A stretch of DNA of 64,000 nt. Source: Citrobacter tructae. Lineage in GTDB: Bacteria; Pseudomonadota; Gammaproteobacteria; Enterobacterales; Enterobacteriaceae. A program made the translations under genes and the position numbers. The notes under the pieces were generated by a model. It saw only the letters and a list, made by a program, of their open reading frames with translations. It made no database searches and was not told where the DNA came from. Positions 25,092 through 35,200 of this stretch are shown here, piece by piece. How positions within the stretch are numbered: position 1 is the first letter of the stretch; every line of letters starts with the position of its first letter. Where the stretch lies: positions 4,464,001 through 4,528,000 of the forward strand of contig NZ_CP038469.1 in the NCBI RefSeq assembly GCF_004684345.1, written 5' to 3'.

Positions 25092-26375
25092 TTAGCCTTG
25101 CTTTGCCTCGGCAAAACACTGGGCGATGATGTCCAGACCCTGGCGGATTTGCCCATCTTCGATGGTCAGCGGAACGAGGATGCGCAGCACGTTGTAGTAC
25201 GGTCCACAGGAGAGCAGGATCAGCCCTTTATCACGGGCGCGGGCGACAATTTCGGCGGTCAATTTAGCGTTAGGCTTATTGCGATCGCCGTCTTCGAATA
25301 GTTCGATCGCAATCATCGCGCCGAGCCCACGTACATCGCCGATTTCGCGGTGGGTTTCGGCAATCGCCAGCAAGCCGTCGCGCAGCGTTTGACCCAGTGA
25401 GTTGGCTTTTTGCAGCAGGTTTTCTTGCTCGAAAATATTCAGTACCGCCAGCGCGGCAGCACAGGCAATTGGGTTTCCGGCATAGGTGCCGCCCAGACCG
25501 CCCGGTGGGATCGCGTCCATAACTTCGGCGCGTCCGGTCACGCCCGCCAGCGGGAAGCCCCCGGCAATTGATTTAGCGAAGGTGGTGATATCCGGTGCGA
25601 CGCCCATTTGCTCCATGGCGAACAGCGTACCGGTACGACCTGCGCCGCTCTGCACTTCATCGGCAATTAGCATGATCCCGTGCTCATCACAAATGGCGCG
25701 CAGGCGCTGCATAAAGGCAGGTGAAGCGGCATAAAAACCGCCTTCGCCTTGGATGGGTTCAATGACGATGGCGGCAATGTCTTCCGGTGCCGCATCGTTT
25801 TTGAAGATGCGATGAATGCTGGCGATGGCATCGTCTTCGCTGATGTCATGCAGCGCGCAAGGATACAGGGCGCGATAAACGTGGCCCGGCATCAGTCCCA
25901 TCCCGGCAGAGTAGGGATTTACCTTGCCAGTCAGCGACAGGGTGTAGTGGGTACGGCCATGGTAAGCGCCGCTGAAGGCGATTGTACCGCTGCGTTTGGT
26001 GGCTGCGCGGGCGATTTTCACCGCGTTTTCCACCGCTTCGGAACCGGTCGTCACCAGCAGCGTTTTCTTGGCGAAATCGCCTGGCACCTTCTGGTTCATG
26101 ATTTCACACAGTTCAAGGTACGGCTCGTAGGCCAGCACCTGAAAGCAGGTATGCGACAGCTTTTTCAACTGCGCTTCTACCGCTGAGACAATCTGTGGGT
26201 GCAGGTGGCCGGTATTCAGTACCGCAATACCGCCGGCAAAATCGAGGAATTCACGCCCTTCAACGTCCCAGACCCGGCAGTTTTCTGCGCGCTCGGCAAA
26301 AATAGGGTGGATCTGTCCTACGCCACGAGGGACCGCGTTGCTACGACGTTGCATGAGTTCTTTGTTGGTGCTCAT
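25092..26375 (-). CDS. gabT: 4-aminobutyrate aminotransferase GabT
   Basis: PLP enzyme transferring the amino group of GABA to 2-oxoglutarate, giving succinate semialdehyde and glutamate, in the cytosol. The product is 427 residues (E. coli 426), a class III aminotransferase. The PLP lysine is Lys268 (TFAKSIAGGFP), the aspartate binding the pyridine N is in LIADEVQSGAGRTG (about 237-250), and TTGSEAVENAVK is near 109-120. It lies 24 bases after gabD. Confidence 0.97.
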   Translation of the reverse strand: MSTNKELMQRRSNAVPRGVGQIHPIFAERAENCRVWDVEGREFLDFAGGIAVLNTGHLHPQIVSAVEAQLKKLSHTCFQVLAYEPYLELCEIMNQKVPGDFAKKTLLVTTGSEAVENAVKIARAATKRSGTIAFSGAYHGRTHYTLSLTGKVNPYSAGMGLMPGHVYRALYPCALHDISEDDAIASIHRIFKNDAAPEDIAAIVIEPIQGEGGFYAASPAFMQRLRAICDEHGIMLIADEVQSGAGRTGTLFAMEQMGVAPDITTFAKSIAGGFPLAGVTGRAEVMDAIPPGGLGGTYAGNPIACAAALAVLNIFEQENLLQKANSLGQTLRDGLLAIAETHREIGDVRGLGAMIAIELFEDGDRNKPNAKLTAEIVARARDKGLILLSCGPYYNVLRILVPLTIEDGQIRQGLDIIAQCFAEAKQG

Positions 26376-26399
26376 CAGGTGTTCTCCAGTATTGTTTTA

Positions 26400-27848
26400 T
26401 TAAAGTCCGATGCACATATATTTGATTTCTAAGTAATCTTCGATGCCGTATTTCGATCCTTCACGGCCAAGACCAGAGGCTTTGATGCCACCAAAGGGGG
26501 CCACTTCGTTGGAAATAATGCCGGTGTTAATCCCGACGATGCCGTACTCCAGCGCTTCGCCTACGCGGAAGACGCGGCTTAAATCACGGGCGTAGAAATA
26601 GGCGGCCAGACCGAACTCGGTGTCGTTGGCCTGCTGAATCACGTCGGCTTCATCGGTAAAACGGAACAGCGGTGCCAGCGGGCCAAAGGTCTCTTCTTTG
26701 GCGACTTTGGCGTGGTTGGGAACATCAACCAGGATGGTTGGCTGGAAGAAATTACCGCCCAGCGCGTGAGCTTTACCGCCGGTGAGCACCCGAGCGCCTT
26801 TATCCAGCGCGTCGGCGATATGCTCCTGCACTTTAGCGACCGCTTTCTCGTCGATCAGCGGTCCGGTGGTGACATCAGGTTGCAGGCCGTCACCGAGGTT
26901 CAGTTTGTTTACCGCCTGCTGAAGCTTTTCGGCGAAACGGTCATACACGCCATCCTGAACGTACAGACGGTTGGCGCAGACGCAGGTCTGCCCGGCGTTG
27001 CGAAACTTCGAAGCCAGTGCGCCTTCGACCGCTTTGTCGAGATCGGCATCGTCAAAAACGATAAACGGCGCGTTACCGCCCAGCTCCAGCGATACTTTTT
27101 TGATGTCTTTAGCGCACTGCTGCATCAATTGGCGACCAATTTCGGTCGAGCCGGTAAATGACAGCTTGCGCACCAGCGGGTTGCTGGTCAGTTCGTTGCC
27201 AACAGCACCCGCCGAACCGGTGACCACGCTGAAGACGCCCGCCGGGATCCCGGCGCGATTAGCCAGTTCTGCCAGCGCCAGTGCGGAGAACGGCGTCTGG
27301 CTGGCAGGTTTAAGCACCATGGTACAGCCTGCTGCCAGCGCCGGACCGGCTTTGCGGGTGATCATCGCGGACGGAAAATTCCACGGCGTAATCGCGGCGG
27401 TCACGCCGATAGGCTGCTTAATGACGATCAGGCGTTTATCGGCCTGATGGCCAGGGATCGTGTCGCCATAAATACGCTTACCTTCTTCGGCAAACCACTC
27501 AATAAAGGAGGCGGCGTAGGTAATTTCGCCTTTGGCTTCTGCCAGCGGCTTACCTTGTTCGAGGGTCATCAGGCGGGCGAGATCGTCCTGGTGCTCAATC
27601 ATCAGGTTGAACCAGCGGCGCAGGATAGTCGCCCGCTCTTTGGCGGTCAGCGCACGCCAGGCGGGCAGCGCACGGTTAGCGGCTTCAATGGCTTCGCGGG
27701 TTTCATCGGCCCCCATTTTCGGTACGCTACCCAATTGCTGACCGTTGGCTGGATTGGTCACCGCGAGGATCTCGCCGCTGTTGGCGTTGCGCCAGTGGCC
27801 GTCAATCAGTGCCTGCTGGCGAAACAAGGTGGGATCGTTAAGTTGCAT
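26400..27848 (-). CDS. gabD: NADP-dependent succinate-semialdehyde dehydrogenase GabD
   Basis: Oxidises succinate semialdehyde (and glutarate semialdehyde) to the dicarboxylate with NADP+. The product is 482 residues, the E. coli length, an aldehyde dehydrogenase. The catalytic Cys is in NAGQTCVCANR (about 289), the general base Glu in LELGGNAPF (about 255), and the cofactor contact in PWNFP (about 155). It lies between lhgO and gabT with gaps of 23-24 bases. Confidence 0.98.
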   Translation of the reverse strand: MQLNDPTLFRQQALIDGHWRNANSGEILAVTNPANGQQLGSVPKMGADETREAIEAANRALPAWRALTAKERATILRRWFNLMIEHQDDLARLMTLEQGKPLAEAKGEITYAASFIEWFAEEGKRIYGDTIPGHQADKRLIVIKQPIGVTAAITPWNFPSAMITRKAGPALAAGCTMVLKPASQTPFSALALAELANRAGIPAGVFSVVTGSAGAVGNELTSNPLVRKLSFTGSTEIGRQLMQQCAKDIKKVSLELGGNAPFIVFDDADLDKAVEGALASKFRNAGQTCVCANRLYVQDGVYDRFAEKLQQAVNKLNLGDGLQPDVTTGPLIDEKAVAKVQEHIADALDKGARVLTGGKAHALGGNFFQPTILVDVPNHAKVAKEETFGPLAPLFRFTDEADVIQQANDTEFGLAAYFYARDLSRVFRVGEALEYGIVGINTGIISNEVAPFGGIKASGLGREGSKYGIEDYLEIKYMCIGL

Positions 27849-27871
27849 GATTGCTTCCTGTCGTAAAAAGT

Positions 27872-29140
27872 TTAACGGGTAAAGGCGGCGTGTAATGTCT
27901 CCACGCTACGTGCCGCACGCAGCGTGCGTCCGGGGTTGCTCTGGTTTTCCAGCAGCGCATGAACTTTGCTGACGATATGCGCGCCGATGGGGATCGCCGA
28001 CGTTGCCGCCGGAGAAGGGGCGTTACAGGTGTGAATTGAGCGCGGCGTAGTGACAAACAGGAAATCGTCGATCAACTTACCGTCCGGCGATACCGCCTGT
28101 GCCCGCACGCCCGCAGGCCACGGCTGTAGATCCTTGAGCGTCAGGCTCGGGCAGTATTTTTGTACCAGCCGCAGATAGCCGCTTTTGCACAGCGAATTCT
28201 TCATTTCGCCAAGCCCTGATCGCAGGTTGTTTTGCAGCACGCGGCGGATGCCGGAAGAGCCGAAGATCTCCAGCGTATCGCTGAGCGAGAAGTCGTGTTT
28301 ACGGTAGCCTTCGCGTTTAAACGCCAGCACCGCGTTGGGGCCGACCGTGACGCTGCCGTCGATCATGCGGGTAAGATGTACGCCGAGAAACGGCATCGCC
28401 GGATCGGGGATTGGGTAAATCAGATGATTAACTATCTGGTTATGTTCTGACGCCAGGCGGAAGTATTCGCCACGGAACGGACAGATGATAAAACCGGGCT
28501 CGACGCCGAGCATTTTCACCAGTCGGTCAGCCATCAGCCCGGAGCAGCTAATCAGCGTCGCGCCCTCATATTCCTGGCCCTGACGGGTATGCACAACCAC
28601 GCCCGCTGTGTGTTCTTTCAGGGCGCTGACTTCGGCGTTATAAACAATCTCGCCACCTTTGGCCTGAAAAATCCTGGCCATCGCGGCGGTCACTTCGCGG
28701 TAGCTGACAATCCCACTCGACGGCACAAAAATCCCGCCGAGCCCGGTGATGTTGGGTTCGCGCTCGTGCAGTTCTTCGGCATTGAGCCATTCGCGCTCAA
28801 GACCGTTGGCGGCGGTGCGATCCCAAAGCGCGCGCATGCGCTCCATTTCCAGGTCTGAGGTGGCGACCAGCATCTTTCCGCAGACGTCATAGCGGATGTC
28901 ATTTTGATCGCAAAAGGCTTTGGTGGCGCGGTTACCGGCCAGACAAAACTGCGCCTTCAGGCTGCCGGGGGTGTAATAGACCCCGGCATGAATCACGCCG
29001 CTGTTGTGGCCCGTCTGATGACAGGCCGGACCTGACTCTTTTTCCAGCAGCGCAATCCTGGCATCCGGGTAGACATCAATCAGTTGCATGGCGGTCGACA
29101 TGCCGATAATGCCGCCGCCAATAATCACAAAATCATACAT
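27872..29140 (-). CDS. lhgO: L-2-hydroxyglutarate dehydrogenase LhgO
   Basis: FAD-dependent, membrane-associated oxidase that returns L-2-hydroxyglutarate to 2-oxoglutarate and feeds electrons to the quinone pool. The product from MYDFVIIGGGIIGMSTAM is 422 residues, the E. coli length; the Rossmann FAD motif GGGIIG is at residues 8-13, and THE HQTGHNSGVIHAG segment is conserved. The frame is open 22 codons upstream, but the ATG at 29140 is the family start. Its substrate is made by GlaH, encoded 20 bases upstream. Confidence 0.96.
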   Translation of the reverse strand: MYDFVIIGGGIIGMSTAMQLIDVYPDARIALLEKESGPACHQTGHNSGVIHAGVYYTPGSLKAQFCLAGNRATKAFCDQNDIRYDVCGKMLVATSDLEMERMRALWDRTAANGLEREWLNAEELHEREPNITGLGGIFVPSSGIVSYREVTAAMARIFQAKGGEIVYNAEVSALKEHTAGVVVHTRQGQEYEGATLISCSGLMADRLVKMLGVEPGFIICPFRGEYFRLASEHNQIVNHLIYPIPDPAMPFLGVHLTRMIDGSVTVGPNAVLAFKREGYRKHDFSLSDTLEIFGSSGIRRVLQNNLRSGLGEMKNSLCKSGYLRLVQKYCPSLTLKDLQPWPAGVRAQAVSPDGKLIDDFLFVTTPRSIHTCNAPSPAATSAIPIGAHIVSKVHALLENQSNPGRTLRAARSVETLHAAFTR

Positions 29141-29159
29141 CCGCTTAATTCCTTCGTGC

Positions 29160-30137
29160 TTACTGATGAGTCTGGTAGTGGTTGGTGGCGTAGGCAAAAT
29201 AACCACGCTGACGCATCAGTTCGCGGCGCAGGTCTGGGTGCGATGTAAAGCGATCGCGACCGTGCAGCCAGAACAGGTTGTTGATCAGCAGGAATTTGCC
29301 GACTGAAACCGGAACAGACAGGATGCTTTTGCTGGTTTCCAGCGCATCGGACAGGTCGCTTAGCCAGACACCTTCTTCATAATCTTTAGGCTGGACGAAC
29401 TGGTCGATGTAGCGCATCACCGGGCGACCCTGCTGGTCGACGTCAAACACTGGATGAAACACGTCCTGGCTGACATTTTTGCTTGGCGGCGCGGCAAAGC
29501 GCATCGCGCGGCGGGCCAGCGGGTGGGTGAAGTAGTGGTCCAGATGTTCCCAGTCGTCGAGGTGCAGCAGCAGCGAGTTACCACCGGTCATGTTCTGCTC
29601 GTCGATTTTCATCATCAGCACGTAGTCGGTGATCTCTTCGAGGTAGGTACCGTCGTTATGCAGTTCCATCACGCGGTGCGGCTGGCGCAGGTAGCTGTCG
29701 GAGTTATCGACGTTTTTCACCACAAATCGCGCGTAGTACTGACCGCTCATCGCATCAAAGTTGGAGCGGCCGATCAGATGCGCCACCGCCGTCGCCAGCT
29801 TGACCATCTCCTCCGCCTGCGCCACGTCATCGACGCCTTCCGCGTTGATCAGCAATGCGCCTTCGGCACGATCCAGCAGCGTTTTTAGCAGCAGCGGTTG
29901 CAGTTGATTGCCGCACAAATCGTCGAGGATATTCGCCACTTTGAAGCGTAAGAAGGATTTGTATTCCAGCGCCTGCACTGGCCACTGCGCCACGGCTTGC
30001 AGAAATTGCTCAGCGGTCTGGGCAGAAAACGTCAGTTCCAGCAGGCGTGGAGACTGGGCTGACGGTTTCAGCGTAAAGCCGCTGTAGTGCTGGGCTGGAT
30101 CTTCAGCGTTCGGTTGTACGGCAGTCAGTGCGTTCAT
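29160..30137 (-). CDS. glaH: Glutarate 2-hydroxylase GlaH (CsiD)
   Basis: Fe(II)/2-oxoglutarate dioxygenase that converts glutarate (from lysine) to L-2-hydroxyglutarate. The product from MNALTAVQPNAE is 325 residues, the E. coli length. The iron facial triad is intact: His160 and Asp162 (LHNDGT) and His292 (WLHGRD). It is the first gene of glaH-lhgO-gabDTP-csiR. In E. coli the promoter needs sigma-S and CRP-cAMP and is repressed by CsiR. A start 20 codons upstream is open but not used in the family. Confidence 0.97.
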   Translation of the reverse strand: MNALTAVQPNAEDPAQHYSGFTLKPSAQSPRLLELTFSAQTAEQFLQAVAQWPVQALEYKSFLRFKVANILDDLCGNQLQPLLLKTLLDRAEGALLINAEGVDDVAQAEEMVKLATAVAHLIGRSNFDAMSGQYYARFVVKNVDNSDSYLRQPHRVMELHNDGTYLEEITDYVLMMKIDEQNMTGGNSLLLHLDDWEHLDHYFTHPLARRAMRFAAPPSKNVSQDVFHPVFDVDQQGRPVMRYIDQFVQPKDYEEGVWLSDLSDALETSKSILSVPVSVGKFLLINNLFWLHGRDRFTSHPDLRRELMRQRGYFAYATNHYQTHQ

Positions 30138-30395
30138 CAGAATCGATCCTCTCAGTAGATTGTCAGGGAGACATGGTGCTGCTCGTTTCGTAGCCATAAA
30201 TTAAAAATATCTACATTTTTGAAAAACGCGCACAGAATGAGCTTGTTTGTTTATTATTTGTGATCAAAAACAACAAATATTTAACATTATAAATGGTAGG
30301 GATAAATACCGGTAGAGGAAGGGGTAACAGGAAAGTTGTTTTAAAACAGTGGATTAATCAGCTGCCGCAGACGGAATGCTGCGGCAGCAAAAATG
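30138..30395 (-). promoter_or_regulatory. glaH (csiD) promoter region
   Basis: An AT-rich 258-base interval upstream of glaH that also contains the 3' end of the SDR transcript. TGTGATC at 30259-30265 in a TTTGTGATCAAAAACAACAA context is a half-match to a CRP site about 120 bases ahead of the start, where activation by CRP-cAMP is expected. The other half-site is poor. Just past the SDR stop, GCTGCCGCAG/CTGCGGCAGC (about 30361-30386) forms a hairpin that could end the SDR message. Confidence 0.45.
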
Positions 30396-30998
30396 TCAGT
30401 AACCGACTTTATAAATGCGTCCGGTTTGGATGCCTTCGACGCTGCGGCGATAGGCGTTGGCGACCGTGGCGGCAGGGACGCTTTCAAAGCCGGGGAAGAA
30501 CCCGTCATAGGCTGCGGCGGATTCACTCAGCACGGTGGGGCTTATCAGGTTAATGCGTATGCCGCGCCCTAATTCACAGGCTGCGGCACGAACAAAACCT
30601 TCCAGCCCGGCGTTGACCGTTGCCGCGCTTGCCCCCTGCACAATGGGCTCATGGGCGATAATGCCGCTAATCAGCGTGATAGAGCCGCCATCGTTGAGGT
30701 AATGCTGTCCGGTTAATGCCAGACGCACCTGGCCCAGCAATTTATCCTGCAATCCTTGATTAAACTCGCTGTCGGTCATGGTCGACAACGGGCCAAAGAA
30801 CAGGCTACCGGTGGCGGAGACAATGGCATCCACCTTGCCGATTTTTTCAAACAGCGCCTGTACGCTCTCCTGCGAAGTGATATCGACCTGGTAATCACCC
30901 TGTGTGCGGCCCACGCGGACAATCTCATGTTTACGGCTCAACGTCTCTGTGACTGCACGACCCACGGTACCGCTGGCACCAATAACGACGATTTTCAT
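30396..30998 (-). CDS. Short-chain dehydrogenase/reductase
   Basis: Cytosolic SDR of 200 residues from MKIVVIGASGTVGRAV; the NAD(P)-binding GASGTVG is at residues 7-13. The short YxxxK-less form is notable: the usual active-site Tyr-x-x-x-Lys is not seen where expected (SAATVNAGLEGFVRAAACEL instead). The catalytic pattern is therefore atypical, as in the small YwnB/YdfG-unlike SDR group. GGAGGTGG precedes the ATG. It is divergent from a LysR regulator 98 bases away, the usual layout for a regulator and its target. Substrate unknown. Confidence 0.82.
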   Translation of the reverse strand: MKIVVIGASGTVGRAVTETLSRKHEIVRVGRTQGDYQVDITSQESVQALFEKIGKVDAIVSATGSLFFGPLSTMTDSEFNQGLQDKLLGQVRLALTGQHYLNDGGSITLISGIIAHEPIVQGASAATVNAGLEGFVRAAACELGRGIRINLISPTVLSESAAAYDGFFPGFESVPAATVANAYRRSVEGIQTGRIYKVGY

Positions 30999-31008
30999 AA
31001 CCACCTCC

Positions 31009-31082
31009 AGAATAGTGTGAGCCACTATTCTTTAATGAAAATGAAATCGGATAAACTGGCTAAAAGTTAGATGATTACTAAC
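31009..31082. promoter_or_regulatory. Putative operators between the SDR gene and the LysR gene
   Basis: Two inverted repeats lie in the 98-base divergent region: AGAATAGTG/CACTATTCT (31009-31031, 5-base spacer) close to the SDR start, and GTTAG/CTAAC (31066-31082, 7-base spacer) close to the regulator start. The two-site arrangement fits LysR-type control of a divergent target plus autoregulation; assignment is inference. Confidence 0.5.
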
Positions 31083-31096
31083 CAGAGGTTTGTAAT

Positions 31097-31987
31097 ATGG
31101 ATAAGTTACGCGGCATGGAAACGTTTATCGCCGTGGCCGAAAGCGGCAGCTTTACCGGGGCGGCAACGCGGCTGGAGATGTCGGCGGTAATGGTGGGGAA
31201 ATATATCGCGCTGCTGGAAGCGCAACTCGGTACGCGACTGCTGGAACGCAACACTCGTCGCCAGAGCCTGACCGACGCCGGGCGTGTCTATTTTGAGGAA
31301 ACCCGGCGGGTGCTGGAACAGGTGTCGATAGCTGAACGTTCGGTGGAGCGGCTGCGTTTGGCCCCGGCGGGGACGCTGCGCATCAGCGCACCTACCTCCT
31401 TTGGTGCCTGTGTCGTTTCGCCGCTGGCCGCTGCTTTTTTACAACGCTGGCCGGAAGTGCGCATTGAACTGGATCTGACCAATCGGATGGTTGATCTGGT
31501 AGATGAAGGGGTCGATCTGGCGATCCGCATTGGTGATATTCATCAGACGGATGTGGTGGCCAAATATCTGTGCCCGTACCGCATGGTGATCTGCGCGTCA
31601 GCGGACTATCTGGCACGCCACGGTACTCCCCAGACGCCCGCAGATCTGGTGGATCATCTGTGTTTATCTCACACAGTGTGGACGGCGCGTAACGAATGGA
31701 TACTGCCGGGTATGGAAGGCGAAGTCAGATGGAAACGCGATGCGATCCTGCGGTGTAACGATGGTCATGGTCTGCGTATGGCGGCAGTCGCGGGTGCTGG
31801 TCTGCTGTTGCAGCCGGAAGTGTTACTGGCGGAAGAGCTTGCCAGCGGCAAACTGGTTCGAGTGCTGGAAGGGTTTACGCCGCAGCCGCGACCTATTCAT
31901 CTGCTGTGGCGTCAGGATTTACGCCCATTGCCGAAACTGACGCAGTTTGTAGAGCATATGTTGGGCGGGACGCTGAGCCTACGTTGA
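31097..31987 (+). CDS. LysR-family transcriptional regulator
   Basis: A 296-residue LysR protein. The N-terminal winged helix covers about residues 1-60 (LRGMETFIAVAESGSFTGAATRLEMSAVMVGKYIALLEAQLG), followed by a linker helix and a periplasmic-binding-protein-like effector domain (about 90-295). It resembles the DsdC/YafC-like group of small-molecule regulators. It is divergent from the SDR gene, its probable target. The effector is unknown. Confidence 0.9.
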   Translation: MDKLRGMETFIAVAESGSFTGAATRLEMSAVMVGKYIALLEAQLGTRLLERNTRRQSLTDAGRVYFEETRRVLEQVSIAERSVERLRLAPAGTLRISAPTSFGACVVSPLAAAFLQRWPEVRIELDLTNRMVDLVDEGVDLAIRIGDIHQTDVVAKYLCPYRMVICASADYLARHGTPQTPADLVDHLCLSHTVWTARNEWILPGMEGEVRWKRDAILRCNDGHGLRMAAVAGAGLLLQPEVLLAEELASGKLVRVLEGFTPQPRPIHLLWRQDLRPLPKLTQFVEHMLGGTLSLR

Positions 31988-32037
31988 CATTGAAATTGAT
32001 GCCAGATCATAAAGAATTGGTGATAACAGGAAGAAAC

Positions 32038-32250
32038 ATGTTGATAGATGTAGCGGCAGCTTCAATAGTGTTATTGCGTGAAATTGCAATGAGGTTAAAG
32101 CAAGGTATCAATATTACTTTACCCATCGACGTGGTTTTTCGCAGAAGTGATTATGCGGTGGTTTCGCACTGTAGCTTGTTGGTATATAAATATTGTATCT
32201 ATAAGTTATTAAAATCCGCCCTTAACAGGGCGGAATCAGATGTTAACTAA
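32038..32250 (+). CDS. Possible small protein, 70 residues
   Basis: An open frame from an ATG with a good AGGAAG site six bases upstream, encoding MLIDVAAASIVLLREIAMRL and on to RAESDVN. I do not recognise it. It overlaps the 3' end of the convergent giant glycosidase gene by eight bases and reads through that gene's terminator hairpin, which argues against it. It may be a remnant at the island boundary. Confidence 0.25.
   Translation: MLIDVAAASIVLLREIAMRLKQGINITLPIDVVFRRSDYAVVSHCSLLVYKYCIYKLLKSALNRAESDVN
32207..32234 (-). terminator. Terminator of the giant glycosidase gene
   Basis: TCCGCCC (32215-32221) and GGGCGGA (32228-32234) form a GC-rich stem 9 bases past the stop. On the minus strand it is followed by TTTTAATAAC. 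Confidence 0.7.
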
Positions 32251-35200
32251 TGAAAATAATTCTACGTTTATCTAGTTTTTCGCTTAGGATTTCATTATTT
32301 ACGCCATTAGTTGTAATAATATATTCCATATTGGTTTTAACTCCAGTAAGAGTGATTGTTATTGTTTTTTTGTCAGGGCTTAGCATGATGTTGCTAATGC
32401 TGAGTCCCTGATTAACAATATACGAATCAATATTTTTTGAGCTGTAGTTATCCGCTGCCTGACTAAGTTGTAAAACTAAAACGTTAGTGGTGGCATCGAA
32501 AGAGGATTTAATAACATCGAAACTGTTACTGGCATAAACTTTTATCGCATCCACTGTCAGCCATTTCCCGCTTCGTTTCACTCCTTTTAATACATGAGTG
32601 TCAGGTGACAGATTTTTAACACTAAAAACAATATCGCTATACTGTAGGGACTCACTCCATGTGTTGGCAGTGCCAGTAAAGACATTATCCACATAGAAAT
32701 CGATATCACCCTGATCGTTATTTCTTTCGCAGTAAACTGAGGTATTACGTCCATTGAATGTAAATTCAAAATAGTCGCCATTGTTTTGTGTGACCTGACT
32801 TTTACCATCAAGACTATCCGGGCGACCTTCAGCTAACCACCAACCGGAACCGGTATAAACGATGGCATCACTGCTTTCCTGAATCAGTATCTCAGGCACC
32901 TGCTGGCCAAATATTTTCTGATTACCGGAAACAATGACAGGGTGTTTCATATAGGTATCCCATATCAGACCACTGCGATAGTTTTCGATCATGATGAGAG
33001 ATAGCCCTTTGATTAGACCTGAATTACTCTCGCAATACCATGGCGCGGATTTTGAAGTATTAAAGGATTCGATAAAACCGTACCCGGTCCACAGTTGCGG
33101 ATTTTTATACCATGCCATCATGGCTTGAAGAGTTTCTTTTGGCATGAAAGGTAAGCTGCCAATAGGGCCGCTCGGTGTAATAGTACCGTCAGTAAAATGC
33201 ATATTATTGGCGCCAATATTTCCTGATGGCGGTGCCCCATATGCGGCATACCCATTAGGTCCATTGCAAGCAGTAAGACCCCAATTATCGGCATCAAGTG
33301 AGGGTAGAACTTCATTGTTAGCAATACAAAACTCTCTGTTAGCTTTGCTTGCATTGATACTATTTTGCCACCAGTCTGCACCTTGCTTGTCCCAAAGACG
33401 ACGAAAATCGAGCCAGGCATGTGAAAACTGATATGTGAAGAGCTGACCACCCCAAACATAAATTAAGTCACCACTGTCCCCATAGTGACCATACTTACGT
33501 TCAAGTTTATAAAACATATCAGCTGCATTAGCGGGAGTATGTTTTGTAGAACCAGTAGCCATTGGGTACATACAGAATTGTTCCGCATACCCACCCCAGG
33601 TAGCTGAAATAGGGGCGAGATCAGCATCCCAGCCCATGGTGAAGTTACCATCTGAGGCAACGGCTGCATCCCATTCTACGTCATCGAAAATTTGTTGAGC
33701 AAGCGTACCAATAGGACCACCAAAATATTGACCAGCGGTCAGTATACCATTGAGTGCAAGCATGGTATCGACGGTCGACACTTCAGACTCCAGCGTATCG
33801 AGCGTATCCATATCAATAAAATGATAAAAGAAGCCTTTGTACCGAAGCGCAGCATTCTGTAACGTCAGAAGTGAGTTGTATAGACGATTTTCTGCCTCCG
33901 CTCTGCTAAGCCATCCTCTCTCAACAGCAATAACAAGTGCGCTGAACGCGAAGCCTGAGCAGGCAATTGATGCTCTTCTAGAATTTGCCCGGTCAGCAAC
34001 TAATCCATAGCCAATTGCGCCGTCTGTTATATTTGCCTCTCTCCAGAAATATTCGAATGACAACCTTGCTTCTTCCTCTAGAAGCTCTTCTTCAGTTAAA
34101 GAAATTACGGCTCTTGCCGTCTGGTATACCTCGACTTCGTAGAATGAAGGACCTTTATTTGTGGTGAGTTCTGTAATCACTATTCGCAGTGCTTTGCTGC
34201 TCGTCAGATAAGGTAAAACAATAGGTTTAGTAATATCACTTCCCTGGTAAATATCTTTCCAGCTATCATCTTCACTATTCTGAATTTGTAGTGTAAATGC
34301 CTTAATCCGTGTGACCTCCTCACTCGTAATGAATTCATTGACTGAAATACGGTCGAATGATTCTTCTTTGAGAAAAGAAATAGTCAATGTCACAGGTAGC
34401 TGTGTGTTGTCATTAGCAGCCCAGCGAGTAGAGGGATTGCCATCAGTGGCATATGCTGCTTTATACTCCGTTCGTTCGTCATACCATACATCACTTGCTA
34501 CGGTTACGGCACCTTTTGCCAGATTTACTGGCTGAATAACGGGTAGTAATGGTAACGTTGAGTTAAAAGCAGAAAAGGAGTACAGACTTGCCGGTTTAGT
34601 CTCATCAATACAAGATAAAATTGTAAGGATTATTTTATCACCAGTTGTTAATGTGGGAAGATTTAAAAGACAGTTCTGCTCTGGATTTTCACCACTTAAG
34701 CTGGCAATTAGCTGCGTTTCTGAATAAATATCAATAGTGAATTTAGCAATGCGCTGTTCATATTGATTAAATCCAAGCAGATCGAACGAAGTCAATCCGT
34801 TAAAAGTAATCTCCAGTTGAACGTTACTTGCCTGATCGGTCGCCCAACGCGTTTGTGGATTCCCGTCCACTACATTCTGAGCGGCATAATCTGTCGTATC
34901 GTGGTTCCACACGTTACTGGCTTCAGCATGGCTAAATAGTGCCACATCCGGATAATTTTTAGGTTGTGGAGTGTCTTCAAACTCCATTACCAGAACCATA
35001 CCAAGTGGGTCACTTAAGGTATCAGGAAGCGGGACACACATACATCCATTCAGTAAGTTGAAACTAACGGTATTTTCCGGGGAGGTAAGCCAATATACGT
35101 TCGTAGGAAGAGAAATCGGTTGTTCAATTCGAAGTAATTTATCTGAAGTCAATTTTGTTACTGTGACAAATAGCTTTGCTTTATTTTTATGAGCAAACGA

